Of a stretch of 64,000 nucleotides of DNA, positions 40,904-52,748 are shown piece by piece. The position numbers and the translations under genes were made by a program. The stretch covers positions 34,858,698 through 34,922,697 of the forward strand of contig OW121855.1 in NCBI GenBank assembly GCA_933228895.1, written 5' to 3'. Origin of the DNA: Platycnemis pennipes. Taxonomy: Eukaryota > Arthropoda > Insecta > Odonata > Platycnemididae. Under the pieces are notes generated by a model. The model saw only the letters and a list, made by a program, of their open reading frames with translations, did not search any database and was not told where the DNA came from. Numbering within the stretch: the stretch's first letter is position 1; each line of letters starts with the position of its first letter.

Positions 40904-40979
40904 CCGACCGGTAGTTCCTCGGTCACGGAACTACCGACCGAGGTAGTTCCGCGGTCGGTTCTACCTCGACCGCGGAACC
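40904..40979. repeat. Cluster of overlapping GC-rich palindromes
   Basis: Two adjoining inverted repeats: GGTAGTTCC (40,910) with GGAACTACC (40,927), and TTCCGCGGTCG (40,947) with CGACCGCGGAA (40,967). The motif GACCG/CGGTC recurs throughout, so several alternative hairpins are possible. The surroundings are plain AT-rich sequence. Confidence 0.8.
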
Positions 40980-42099
40980 TGAGTGCAAGAGATATCCCGT
41001 TAGCCAAAGCGAAAGGGGGCGACACCATTTCCATGGAGCGTGGAACTATTTGCTACACAACCACACCTGAGACTCCTTTAGAATGCAATATTACGTATAA
41101 GGTGACATTACTGATAGTCGCAATCAGTCAATCGTGCTAAATTAAAAAAGGTCGTCACCTTTCACTAGCAATTTTTAGAATGTAAACCCAATTTCTCACC
41201 CTATACCTGTGTAGATTTAGCAACGTAACCCTGAACCTGAATATCCCTCCAAATGCTGCCATGAATTATCAAAGAGGTGAATGAATGGCATGAAGAACAC
41301 CGGTTGGAAGAAAAAAACATCCTCAACGACACGTTTATCCAAGGACATAGTTCAATAAAGCCAAAATTATTAGCTCGTCAACAATATCATGAAGGACATC
41401 GATGGTATCAAAAGTGAGAGAACGCACATTGCAATACGCAACGTCATTCTACAAATGAGGAGGTGCAGTTTGTTTTTATGTTAAATGGGCACAGCTGAGC
41501 AAAATTGATAAAAAGGGGCTGGCCAAACCTCACTTCAATAATGAGGACTGAATGATGCCGCCGCAAGAGTACACAACCCAGAGAGCAATAAAACGGAATA
41601 AAAAGTTCATAACAAATATTTATATAAAAGCTCGGAATAAAAAGGTTGTCTAAGAATAAACACTTAAAATAAATATGAACACAGAGCGAGACAACATATT
41701 TGCAGAGATAGTTATAAAATAAAAAGACCCACAAACGTAAGTTTCGACCCAATATTATTTACATATTTCACCATACAACTTTACAAGATTGAATTATCTC
41801 CTCTAACAAACCGTTTCCCGTTCATTAAAATTTTTGTAAAGAAGGCTTATGGCAATGTATGGATTCAATTAAAACGCAATTAACGTGAAAAAACACTGAG
41901 TAAAATTTAAGATTTCTAATTATATTAGTCCGAGTGGCAGGGACGACAAAGAAAAATTTTAAAGTAAAAATAAGGCAATGGGAATTCCTTTCGGAACAAC
42001 AGTCTTTGAGGTTTGATACGACAATATTCGACGCAAAAACCGCGAAACATAGCGCAGAAATTCAATTCCACCACACATGGAAAAAACAAAACAACATCA

Positions 42100-43300
42100 C
42101 TGGAAGGTTGCCAACCCTAGAGACGTCACTGAACACCGATCACAACATAAACCACGAGTGCTACGCGCGGGAACTGTCGCAGTCGCCGTGGGCCACCGAA
42201 CATTTTAGCAACGAAGACCGAACTGATGCATCTCGGCGAAGTCGGTACACGACGCTCCCTACAAGAGCGAGTGGAAGCCAAGAAGAGGAACCAAACCGGC
42301 GAGAAAACACCGCTCTGAAAGATTATAATGCATAACAATGCTTCCTGGATCACTCCATTATCTACTTTTCCAGGAAAGGACCGCTGGCTCCTGGCGGCCG
42401 AAGAAATCCAACAACGGCGAAGGTATTCGAAAACAAAAAAGGGCGGAGATGCGAAGGAATGAGTGAGAAAGAGAGCTTCTGCCAGAGCGACGCGATCGTA
42501 ACCGTGTGCGCCCCTGCGACCCAATCGTTGCGGTGCCGTGGGAGCGTAAGCGGAGTGGTAACCTAGGCAACCGTGTCGCTATCCCGCTTCCTGCCCCTCC
42601 ACCCCCTCTCCGAGTAGTAGTGTGGGGGCGGCGGAGGTGAAACACACAATCTCTCTCTCTCTTTCTCTCCACCCCCACCCCGCTCCCCAATCTCTCGCAT
42701 GCGCACCAGTATCACCCCAATTTCTTACATCGGCGGCGACCCCCCCCAGGGGGAGAGTGCGGAGAAGGGGTGAGAGAGAGTGTGCGGGGAGAAACCCGAA
42801 TCGATGACGAGTCGCCCAAGCTTCCCGCGGGACTTTCGGAGACTTGGAGAGAGGGGAGCATTCGCGGAATCGGAGGAAGAGGTCAAGAAAGCGTGAGCCG
42901 TCCAAGGAGGGGACGTGCGTCACGCAGCGGAGTTCGACGGAAGGATCCACTCTCGCTGTCTCCTTAACCGGGAAAGGAAGGGGATGGGAAGGTATATTAG
43001 CAGAGGGTGTGGGATTGAGGTGGACGGTCAGCGGGAAGAGGACACGAGCCGCCGCCGGCAGTGGGGGCGGGGCGACCCACAGAGGAGTGGATACCGAAGA
43101 ACCGCAGAGAGTGCGCGCGACTGCATCGGGTCGTCGGCCGACACAGACGCTGCTCCACTCCGGCGGGCCCCAAGTCGACTGACGTCCACAGGAGGATCCC
43201 CCTCCCATTCACGCGGTTCCTCTGCCCAGCGATTCCAACCCCACGGTCGGATCGAGAGGAAAGTAACGAGGGGGATAAGAATGTAGGTTAATGGATTTAA
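42100..43300. promoter_or_regulatory. CpG-rich island, possible promoter
   Basis: About 1.2 kb is strongly enriched in G+C and CpG. Overlapping open frames of up to 209 codons on both strands are of the biased, low-complexity type expected from GC-rich DNA; none carries a known motif. A (CT)n tract lies at 42,650-42,668. A GATGTAAGTG donor-like site occurs at about 43,477 on the plus strand. The island ends abruptly where the CpG-poor block begins. A promoter for an unidentified transcript is possible; direction is not known. Confidence 0.4.
42650..42668. repeat. (CT)n microsatellite
   Basis: A short, nearly pure CT run inside the CpG-rich island. Confidence 0.85.
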
Positions 43301-43449
43301 AAAAATTACCGAAATCCGAGCTCCCATTAACTGCTAACGGCAAAGGCCCTGCGCGTGGAATAAAGCGCTCTCCATTTGTATTAATGAACGAGGGCATTTT
43401 CAAGAGGAAGACTTTTCCCTTTTAAAGAGAAATCACGGGAACTGTTAGG

Positions 43450-46400
43450 AGTAGGGGTACTAAGTCTTGCAAAAATTGATGTAAGTGACTAAGCTGCAGC
43501 AATGGTATGGATACAATGATAACGTAGCTCTGAAAAGAGTGTGATTTAACAGACATGAATATGAGGAAACAAAGGATGAACAGTTGGTAGGACAGCATGG
43601 ACTGGCCTGACAACCCATGATCTGAGAATTCAAATCCTGCCCATGGCATTGGTGTAGAGATTGCCTTAGCAATATGTTAGAAGGTGCAATAAAACCTTAG
43701 CATTTGGAGTACCTAAAAATCTAATTTTCACCAATAAAAGGAGATAAGGAGGCTTTACTTGGTGGAATTTTTCCATCATAAAGTTAGAAAAAATAACAGC
43801 AATTCCACAATGAAAGATGTACTATGCAACCAAGGTTCCACTATCTTGCAGCATCAACAGGCGAAGCAGCAACACCTGAGGCCAATGAGCAGCAAGCCTA
43901 GGTCATGTACATAATAATTCTTTTAGAGTGCACTCACAATCAAATCCCACTTTCCCTGACCTGACTAATTCTCTACACAACAGAAGAGAGAAGAGTACCC
44001 ATAAAGATTAAACATAGAAGAATCAATGGCATGCGAAGGAGGAGCAGACCAAGAGTTCACAGAAGAACACAACAGAAGGGACTCAAAAGGGAGTGATAAT
44101 TACAATCTCAGTGGCAAAACAGCATGTAACAATCAATGCGATAAACAGCAGAAGTATGAAAGTGGAGGCTGCAGTGAAAAAATCAACGAAGTACATCTCT
44201 GAGCCTTGTCACAAAAAATAGGCTTTCAATTTGGGCCCACCCTATCCATATTACACACACGATAGTCAATTAAAAATTCATATGAGGAGCTATAACAATT
44301 ATGCCATAATCTAGGTATTGTAAACACATGTATTTTATGCCAAACATGTACTTTCCATTAAAATGCCTTCATAGAAAGGTTATGTAAAGGACTATTCTCA
44401 AATGTGCCATTTTGATATGAAATACCTTACTGAACCATTTATTCTAGCCTTAATTTTATGCTTTGGGATTTTTTTTAGAAAATGCTCACAATGAAGAATT
44501 GCAGCAACAAATGTTTGAACTGAATGATAAGCATACTATATCACACAAAAATGATTTACTGCTAAATTAGATATCAATATAAGTTTAAGCACCTTATTTC
44601 CCAAGTATAGTTTCACTGGCACAAGGCTCAACATCATCCATCACTCACAGCTCAGTGATTTTGGTGAAATACATGGCAAAATGACTAACAATGTTCCAAC
44701 TTCCCTTCAAGAAATGAGGCATCACTGACAATGTATTCATTACTTGGTTTTACGACCATTATACAAATTTCCTCCTCTTCCCAAACTAAGTGTATGATCA
44801 TCAACACAAGAACACAGCAGCAAATAGATGCTCCCAGTCAGGTTAGCACCATCATTATTGGTTGAGTTTCAATTGAATCTACCTTGATCAAACTAGAATT
44901 AGGATTGGAAATGCAATTCAATCCATACTTGCATGGTAATAATGAAAACTTTTGTTCGTATTCACTCCAGTACAAATTAAGGGATAAAATAAAATCCATC
45001 AAAATAAATAACACTACCTAATAATTTACAAAATATTTTTTTTAATAATGTAGGATATGTCTCAAGACATTTCCAGTAACCTTCTCCAGAATACAGCCTA
45101 CAAAAAAATTAAAATTTATAACTGAAATTTAAAAAAGATAAAGTATTTCCTATTAATAAATCACTGCTGAATTTGTAGGCATAGGAGATTATTGAAAATG
45201 ACTATCAAAATCCAAGTGTTTTCAAAATTACATTTAGGCCATGGGTCCCATTCATAGGAATATTTAGATATTTCAAAGCTCTGAGATTCTTATAGGCTTA
45301 AATAGTACCTCAACTGAATGACTCAATAAATATTCTTTCCCTCAATCAGAATACCTAATTACAACAAAAGAGTAAAAGAATGCATATTTTAAAGAAAAAA
45401 ATGGGTAATTAAAGCATCTCTTCTCAAAAGCTAAAATTCTTCTTGTAAAATCAGGATACGTTAACAGTAAATTTAAATATCATATTGAGGCCAAATACAA
45501 CCACTACAATAATTGTTCATTCATTCATAATTCATTTTTACTTCTCAGTCAATATATACTAGTCAAGACACATTAATTGAGAGAATATTACCTATTAGTG
45601 ATGACCACTAAGATACACCACTAAGGTATGAAATGAATAATTAAGGAAAATACGACGATTATATACTATCAACAAGTAAGCTATCAGCAGACCTCAGCAA
45701 AAACTGATCTTTAGATAACTGGAGGCAATGTCACAATAAATAATTGGGAGTTCACATAAGTCAAAATTCCAAACCATTTTAAGATGAAACAATGAAAAAG
45801 ATGAATGATCTACAACCAAATGCAAGAAAAAAATCAATTAAACAATAAATCATCTAAAAAATTTACTTTAAGACGTATTAAAGACCACTTCAATTTCTTT
45901 AGACTTGACTGAGGAGAGCTTAAATGAAATGGCATTTGATACAAAAGCGGGTCATCTGGACAGATTCATAATACAGCAGTAAAATTTCCTCCTCAATAAC
46001 TCATTAAATTATCATATCTCAATAAAGTAAATTATCATCCCTTGATTACTAAGAGAAATATTACTGAAGTTGAAAAATCTTTCTGAGTTAATTAACGGTC
46101 AAATAAAGCCTCAGTTAATACAGCAAAAATTTCATACAATGCCTTACCATCTACATAGTACTTTCCCACAGCGAAAACAAAGTAATTACACCCGGAGTCA
46201 AGGCACTTACTAATGGCTGACAAAGAAGCTACATGCAAATACGACTCAACAATAAGTTTTGCATTGGAATATGAAAATATATTAAACAAAAAGAGCCAAG
46301 ATACTGTTATAGGTACCTATACAAGTAAGATAAGGACAAGAGTTGCTGTTATATAAAAATACTGGAGGAAATGCAGCTAAAGAGCTTGGATGAGAATGTA

Positions 46401-49400
46401 TACAAAACTCTGTTTCGTGACAATAAATGCAATAAAGTACTAAAAAGCAACAAGCCAGAAATGATCCCAATTTTAAAATCTTAACTTGGCATGGTAATTA
46501 AGCAATGGAGAAGAGCACCTAGTAAGGCTGGATTCCAAATGATTTATCCCTATTTTTTCGAATGATTGCTTCATCAGTCTATTTTCATAACAAGGTATCA
46601 TGTTAGCAATTCCTTCCCATAATCATCATCAACTAGTGAGAGTCAGATCAGACAACTCCTAAAATACACCAGGGAAGCATGAAATATTATCTTCTGATCA
46701 CCACTGCTATAGATAGCTCAAAATTTCAAAATATCCTCACAAAAAGTACTTCATAGTGATAGTGAGTATGTCATCGAAATAAACTTAGCACTTTTTGTCC
46801 ACCTAGAATAAATTCGAAATGAAAAATTTTATCACTTGTGTAAATAATTATTATGAAAAGTATATTAAAAGATTAGTCAGCATACAACTGTAGCTGAGAA
46901 TAATTTTTCCACAACAAGGCCGAAGTAATATTACCACATAATACACACAATTCCACAATATAAGCAAATTAAAAGTTAATAAAACATTCAAGGGCATTTT
47001 GTACTTTCAAATACAGCATTTAAAATATACATTATTTGAAGTGTTGACATAAAATCCCATTCATCCCATTATTAAACGTAGTATACTATTCCCACCATAT
47101 TATCTTTACCTATAACTAGAACTCATGGAACTTATGCCTCATTTAGTCCTAACTGTGAACAATCAATAATCTAAAAATATTTTTGGTGCATATAAATAGA
47201 TTTTTTATAACACTAGTCATTAGCCTCAACCCCTGGTTGTATTTGCTCATGGTACACATGAAAAATATTTCATAAAAAATAGCCTGTTCATAAACACATT
47301 CTAAAAGGACTAAAAATAAAGAAACCCTATTATTTCGGCCATAATAAAATAATGTGACATTTCAGGGGTTGATACAGTGTTGACTTCAAGGCAGTAAGTT
47401 CTAAGAGACATTGGAGATGGTGTTAGGCTTTGAGAAGGAATATTAATTTTGCATCACTAATGGAAAAGTTCTCAGATTTTTTCTAGAAAATCACAAATCC
47501 TCCATCCATCCTCCTGCAGTGACTGCTAAAGTAATAATAAGGTAATTACAGAGCATTCGAGTGCAGATTATCTACATATTTTGAACTAGAGGGAGGTAAA
47601 TACTATAATACTGACCTAATTTTGTAGCAGATGACTACCGTGTCATTATCATTAATACTGAACAAATTTTTACAAAGGCCACCATTCAGCCTAAAAATAT
47701 AACTGTTGACTCATCCAGCCAGCTGGCTTTGCTCATGTCTAATCAACAAGGGGACAGCAAGTTCCAAGCAAGGATCATTATTTCTGAGGAAACATTGTGA
47801 CAAATACTAACCATGTAAAACAGCAAAAACATCACAAACGTCCACAATATTTGAATATACTATATAATAAAGACTAATTCCTCAAATAAAATACTGGTGC
47901 CTATTGTAATTATCCTGATCAACTTGAGAAATTCAGAAGATGGGGTGAAGATGAAACTAATTAGCACAAGAAATGCATATATATGGCATTCAACCCAAAA
48001 GCTAACTCCCCAGTCGATTGCAAAAATATCTCTAAATATGGAAAAAATCAAACCAAAAATTAAAAAAAACATTTAAGAAAATGTAAAAAAGTAACTAATC
48101 CCCTAATATGTATGATAATAACATTGTCCTGGCGTCAACCTGGTCAATTAGCAGTGGAATTGCAGCCATCCTGAGCATCATAAAACTAATTTAGGAATGC
48201 ATCAAAGAGCATACCAAAATTCATATAAACAGCAAAATTAGCAATATGCAAAATCCCTGAAATCATATTACACTGGAATTCCCAAATTATAATTATCGAG
48301 AAATGCCCTTGAATAAATTTGAGAATAATGCACAAAAAACTAAAATAACAGCAGTTATCTAAGGCATGTTGCTAGGAATGAAATGTGTATACTAGGTATA
48401 AAAAAATATAAACACAAAATAGGATAAATTTTCACATACAGAAATCTAGACAAAAATCTGCGAAGTTCAAAAAAGGTCATTTACTTGACTCAAGGAATAA
48501 AAAATTTTAACAGGTTCAGAGCCTGGCTGATAAATACATACAATAGTTTAAAACAATAGCAACAACAAATGATTTCATATCCCTGCTAATGTCAGGCGAT
48601 CATGAACTGTCCCATTGAAAAGGTAGCATAGGAGAATGTCCCCAGCGTTGAATATAATTAAGTGAGAATAGGTCATAGGATAACTGCCAACATGATACGA
48701 GAGATCACTGCTGTAGATAAAAATTAGAGCATGGGAAGAGTACTCACACCAACAGTAAAGAAACAAACTAGGCAGTAGCAGGTAGGTACTTTAATTATTT
48801 GCATTCTGATCCAAATGGGATAATGTACTAATTCAATTGCCCATCTACAGCAAAATTCCAGCAATTATTGAAGGAAACATAAAACTCAAGTGTACAAGTC
48901 CCTTTCCACCCCTCCAGTTTCATTGCAGAAGGCTAAAATAAAATGGGAAGGCATAAACCGGCCTACCACAGATCACACAACTCACCAGTTGCAGAAACAA
49001 TCAAATATTAAACCAAGCACACAAGAATCTAGAATAAACGCCAGAACCTTTGTCTGCAGCAATGAATGATAGCTGTTCTTTCTGTGCAAGGAAATAAATG
49101 CCACTCCAAGCCTCTTCGTCAATACTTATTTTTCCAAATACTAAAAGCGGGAACAGCATATCTGTTCCGAAAGTTCTGTTCAGAATACGTATAACTACTG
49201 GGAAAATAGGTTAGTGTTATGTGCTCGACGCTAGTGGCACCTGAATTAAGTCAACTAGGCTTATTAATATGCCCAAAACCTACCCTTCAAATCACAAGAT
49301 TCTAAGTGAGACACGCCTATAACATTGCAAACAGAAACCAAGACATACCTACTTGATAAACTCATTCCACTATAACAGCAGTGTAAATATGAAGTAGAAT

Positions 49401-49863
49401 TCTTACGGAAGTCAAAAGGATGATGTAAACAGGCGTGAGTCCAACACTATATTTGCGTTCCGTAGCCTATAGGGTGTTCCTTTACTGTATCCTTCATAAA
49501 CGCACCTAACCATGATTTAAGTTCAACAACTTGTGAAAGTTTGCTCCCAAAATTATAAGCATATCATAGCAACGTTCACACCTAATTTCGTAATATATTT
49601 CCACCAGAATTTTGGAGCCATCACCATTCAACTGTAGTTAGAAAATATTCAATACTCCCACGAAAATTACACACAATAAAGGCATAAAAATTCTCCACCG
49701 CATTATTGGAGATAATATTAGTCGAAAATTATAGGTTCCACATCAAATCTCGGCGTCTCATATTAAAAAAGCACGCAGACATGAGTCACCACTGACCTTT
49801 GAAAATGTTCTAATAACACATTAATAACGTAAATTTAGTAGAGTTGGTCAATTGCTGACTTAC
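43450..49863 (-). other. Presumed AP-2alpha intron 1 (part)
   Basis: AT-rich, with very few CpG dinucleotides compared with the DNA on either side. It lies directly downstream of the splice donor of the AP-2alpha first coding exon. I looked for the next conserved block of the protein (C-K-S-K-E-A-E-I-K-R-I-N and L-G-H-D-I-D-F-G-H-M-E-A) on the minus strand and did not find it here or further left, so intron 1 probably continues beyond the window. CpG loss suggests germline methylation of a transcribed unit. A tRNA B-box-like word at about 43,627 is too isolated to call. Confidence 0.5.
48986..49197 (-). other. Candidate alternative (poison) exon in AP-2alpha intron 1
   Basis: On the minus strand a good acceptor (CACTAACCTATTTTCCCAG) ends at 49,198. 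A donor-like CTG/GTGAGT follows at 48,985. The AP-2alpha exon ends one base into a codon; joined to this segment the frame stays open for 64 codons and meets TGA at 49,001-49,003, 15 bases before the donor. Inclusion would give an early stop. Signals like these also arise by chance in 6 kb of AT-rich DNA, and the encoded residues match no family I know. Confidence 0.25.
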
Positions 49864-49927
49864 AGTTTCGAATGTCAGAAATGAAAACGGCGAGGCCTCG
49901 CATGCCATCTCCGCGTACGGCCGGCAT
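49864..49927 (-). CDS. AP-2alpha: AP-2 complex subunit alpha, first coding exon (partial gene)
   Basis: Alpha-adaptin is one of the two large chains of the AP-2 adaptor. It binds PtdIns(4,5)P2 and cargo at the plasma membrane and recruits clathrin and accessory proteins in endocytosis. Translating the minus strand from the ATG at 49,927 gives [20 protein letters not shown] followed by N, which I recognise as the conserved extreme N-terminus of animal alpha-adaptins (insects have the same [17 protein letters not shown] core). The exon stops after the first base of the next codon (expected Cys) at a consensus donor GTAAGT (49,863). The start is the first ATG; the second in-frame ATG is nine codons on. 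Only 21 of roughly 900 or more residues are here; no other exon was found. Upstream, TTCTTCTTTTTGTTCTAG ending at 49,971 looks like an acceptor, so the coding exon may begin at 49,970 and follow a non-coding exon. Confidence 0.85.
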
Positions 49928-50650
49928 CCTGCAGCCCCTTCACGCCAAAGGCGCAGCCACTCCAGCTAATCTAGAACAAAAAGAAGAAAACGACGATAAG
50001 CATGCACAGCATACATAAGTAGTTTATTTATTATTTGGCCGGGGTCAAAAATGAATAATCCAATTCCAACAAGCATATAATCGACATCAATGGCCAACCA
50101 ACCTACTTCCACAATGAATACTGAAAACTGTTAAATGTAATACATAAAATGCATTTTAGGAGGGCCAGTATTTTGAATTACGGCAAGCTTATGATGATGA
50201 ACGTTCCAAGGGAATTGCTTCTACGAAAACGTAGAAAATGCTAACCGACACTAACTGACACTTTCAAAATTGACTTCAGCTTGACACTCTGTGCGACTTA
50301 AGTCAAAACGCAAGCAGTACATACTAAAGGTTACCGAATTCAATGTTTAAGATAATCATAATCTGTGACTACATAAATAAAACCGGCAAACGACTTCGTA
50401 AAGAAATGACACGAGTTAAAACGAACGATAGTCATATGTTACTCCCGTCTTCAGTCTGCCGATGCAGAGAGGATTTCAATACTATTTGACAGACTTCACC
50501 TAAGTACGACTGCAATGGTTAACAAACACACATGGAGAACACTAACAATCACAGTTATAACCACACCGTAGCGAAGTTGTCTATCTAAACTAATATAAAC
50601 AGCTTCTTCAAGTAGTGGAGCAATTTAAGATTTCCAACTTTCAAGATGAA
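49928..50650 (-). promoter_or_regulatory. AP-2alpha 5' UTR and putative promoter region
   Basis: The 43 bases just upstream of the ATG (49,928-49,970) are GC-rich 5' UTR. They are preceded by a pyrimidine tract plus AG that could be a splice acceptor. CpG density is raised from about 49,860 to 50,900 compared with the flanks. I see no convincing TATA box or initiator, so the transcription start is not placed. Confidence 0.35.
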
Positions 50651-50900
50651 AAGCATAATGAAATTTAACGCCGGAAGTGAAAGTAACGCACTGGACACAA
50701 AACTGACTTACTGTGTTAAAGTTCACGAAAGTGTTAGAGGTAAATCCAGCAGGTGTTCTAAATATTTCGGCTATAAGGAGTGCCAACACATTCGTCGACG
50801 ACCACCATTTGCAAGATGTGCTGCCCGTTCCACCCACCTTCAAACATCAGCACCCCCTATGAGAAAAGTTGAAATTCCTGAAACAACTGCAACGTGACGG
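50625..50900. other. Unassigned open region with a donor-like site
   Basis: Both strands are open for 70-80 codons. The minus strand reads ...AEIFRTPAGFTSNTFVNFNT and then a good donor, ACA/GTAAGTCAG, at about 50,717. The plus strand reads ...KYFGYKECQHIRRRPPFARC. I recognise neither. It could be an upstream exon of a minus-strand gene or an old repeat. Confidence 0.2.
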
Positions 50901-51434
50901 AATTCAAATTTAAAGTTACGATAGTTGTGAGAGATACTTTACCTATGTTTTTGATCGCTGAAGAGTACTCACGAGAGTTAAAGTCCCAAGGCATGAGAAA
51001 AAGTACTCAAAAGGTTAAGAAGCAACTCAAATGATCAATTCGTGAATCATTTCTAATGTCAAATTAATTAACTCATCATAGAGAATGGACGACATAGAAG
51101 TTACGATCAAATTCCAGAAAAAATTCAAGGGCCATGGCATGAACTCCACAATTTTTACGTTGCGAGTTTCCCTGGATTTGTAGGTTGCTTGTATATTACT
51201 CACCGGTGAATCATATGTTTGACTTAATTATTTAACTCCAAAATTCCATCACAGCAATTGATTACTGAAGTCAGAAATATTTAGAAGAACTGGCCAAATT
51301 ATGATTCATGCATAAGTATCATGTCGGAGATAATTGACCTGAGTGCAGTTCTGCTGCCACTCCAGCAAAGGTTTTGTATCTTACATACAGCTGGCCCAAA
51401 ATAATTATGGAGTTACCACTCCCTGAAGAAAAAT

Positions 51435-51925
51435 ACTGGTGAAGTCCATCAGTTACTAGTGAAATTTCACCAGTAACTGGTGAACACTTTATTGACTGGT
51501 AAAGTCCATCAGTTATTCGTCAGTTTTTGCAAATTACTCAGAAATATTCCCTAGAAACTGGTGAAACCCATCAGTTACTGGTGAAATTGTACCAGTAACT
51601 GGTGAACACTCTTTAGTGACTGGTAAAGTCCATCAGTTATTGGTCAGTTTCTGCAAATGACAGAAAAACATACTCCATCAACTGGTGAAATCCATCAGTT
51701 GCTGGTAATTTTTTGCAGTAACTGGCGAACACTCCTAATGACTGGTGAGGTCCATCAGTTATTGGTCAGTTTTGCTCAATACTTACCAGCTAACTCCAGC
51801 AACTGGTGAAATCCATCAGTTACTGGTTAATTTTCACCATCAACTGGTAACACCCTCCAGTGACTAGAAATCTATCAGTCACTCTTCAGCTTGCATCAAT
51901 CTCTTATGCAGTTCTTTCAATAACT
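51435..51925. repeat. Tandem repeat, about 4 units of 121-124 bp
   Basis: Units start at 51,435, 51,557, 51,681 and 51,802 with ACTGGTGAARYCCATCAGTT. Each contains TACTGGT, the near-palindrome CACCAGTAACTGGTG (or a variant), GTGAACACT, GACTGGTRARGTCCATCAGTTAT and TCAGTTTTTGCAAAT. The last unit is degenerate, and scraps of the motif (CCCATCAGTTACAGGTCAGC) occur to about 52,080. A satellite-type or minisatellite array with internal half-repeats; no coding frame. Confidence 0.9.
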
Positions 51926-52375
51926 GCTAAAATTTTATGAGCTACAGATATTATACTCATCCCCAGCTATTTCCTTCTGTTAAAATCACCTCGAACTTAC
52001 TACTCAACTTCGTATTCACACCTCCAGTTTTACACATCTGCCCATCAGTTACAGGTCAGCTTACTTACTGGTTATTGACAAGAATATATTTGAGTCTCCT
52101 CATTTAAAAGCCACCTGTTGTACAACTTACCACCATTTCAATGGTTTTCATAGCTCTCATAATTTTAATAACATATGTTAACAGCTGGATCCCACAGTGT
52201 TTGAAACTGTAAATAATAAAATAATTTGGTTCCTGGAAGAAGTAAGTAAACAAAATACGAAGGGTTATTATGTAAATATGATTATTTTGCATAACATACA
52301 ATGTAACGTATTAATTACAAATTGCTACTTTACAAAGCCACTTTAATCAATTTACAAACCATTCTGCTGGTTCCC

Positions 52376-52748
52376 TCAGTCTCTTTCTAGGCTGTTCACC
52401 AGATGCACAATGCAAACAGCATTCCCAATGGGCACAGCAACACATTTACTACTGATGTGCTTCGGCTTATCACAAATTATACGACTATTTCTGGTACACA
52501 AAGACATGAGATCACTTGAGCAAAGATGTAGATCTTGATCTTGGCTCAAGGTTTCATCTAACACCTCATATTTTTCTCCTAAAATTATGCATGAGTTTTC
52601 CTGGTTCACTATCTGATTTACAACTAAAATGTGTCTTGTGTCCAACCAAACGTGCATCAACTGACTGTCTTGCATTTTCACGGAGCTGTTGTCCCTAACT
52701 TTTAAGGCTTCAAAAGCTATCCACAGCTGTGGATAGCTCTGGAGCCCT
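52376..52748 (-). CDS. Unidentified exon-like reading frame, 3'-terminal
   Basis: The minus strand is open for about 120 codons and ends at TGA (52,376-52,378). It reads like real protein: SYPQLWIAFEALKVRDNSSV, then ILVVNQIVNQENSCIILGEK, DQDLHLCSSDLMSLC, and ends SKCVAVPIGNAVCIVHLVNS plus LERD. The pattern of a beta-rich segment, a C-S-S-D-L-M block and a final K-C-V-x-V-P-x-G-N-x-V-x-I-V-x-L resembles the C-terminal module of uncharacterised proteins often seen in transposon-like arthropod genes; this is from memory and not verified. There is no ATG with a good context; the upstream in-frame stop lies just before CTCCAG or CCACAG acceptor-like sites, so it is more likely a last exon than a whole gene. 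It may belong to a mobile element. Confidence 0.35.
52715..52738. repeat. Perfect 24-bp palindrome
   Basis: AGCTATCCACAG and its exact complement, with no loop. It lies inside the 5' part of the unidentified reading frame. Confidence 0.9.

Noticed and set aside
41934..42335. 133-codon plus-strand frame
   Set aside because: No recognised domain, and the opposite strand is also open; composition effect at the island edge.
42579..43208. 209-codon minus-strand frame in the CpG-rich island
   Set aside because: All frames on both strands are open here because of GC bias; the residue composition is low-complexity and no motif is seen.
43610..43645. tRNA-like B box GGATTTGAATTC on the minus strand
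   Set aside because: Two mismatches, weak A box, no SINE body recognised.
46092..46289. 65-codon minus-strand frame as AP-2alpha exon 2
   Set aside because: The translation does not match the conserved second block of alpha-adaptin, and the flanking splice signals are poor.
51435..51925. CRISPR-like array
   Set aside because: Units are contiguous 122-bp tandem repeats without spacers, and the context is eukaryotic.
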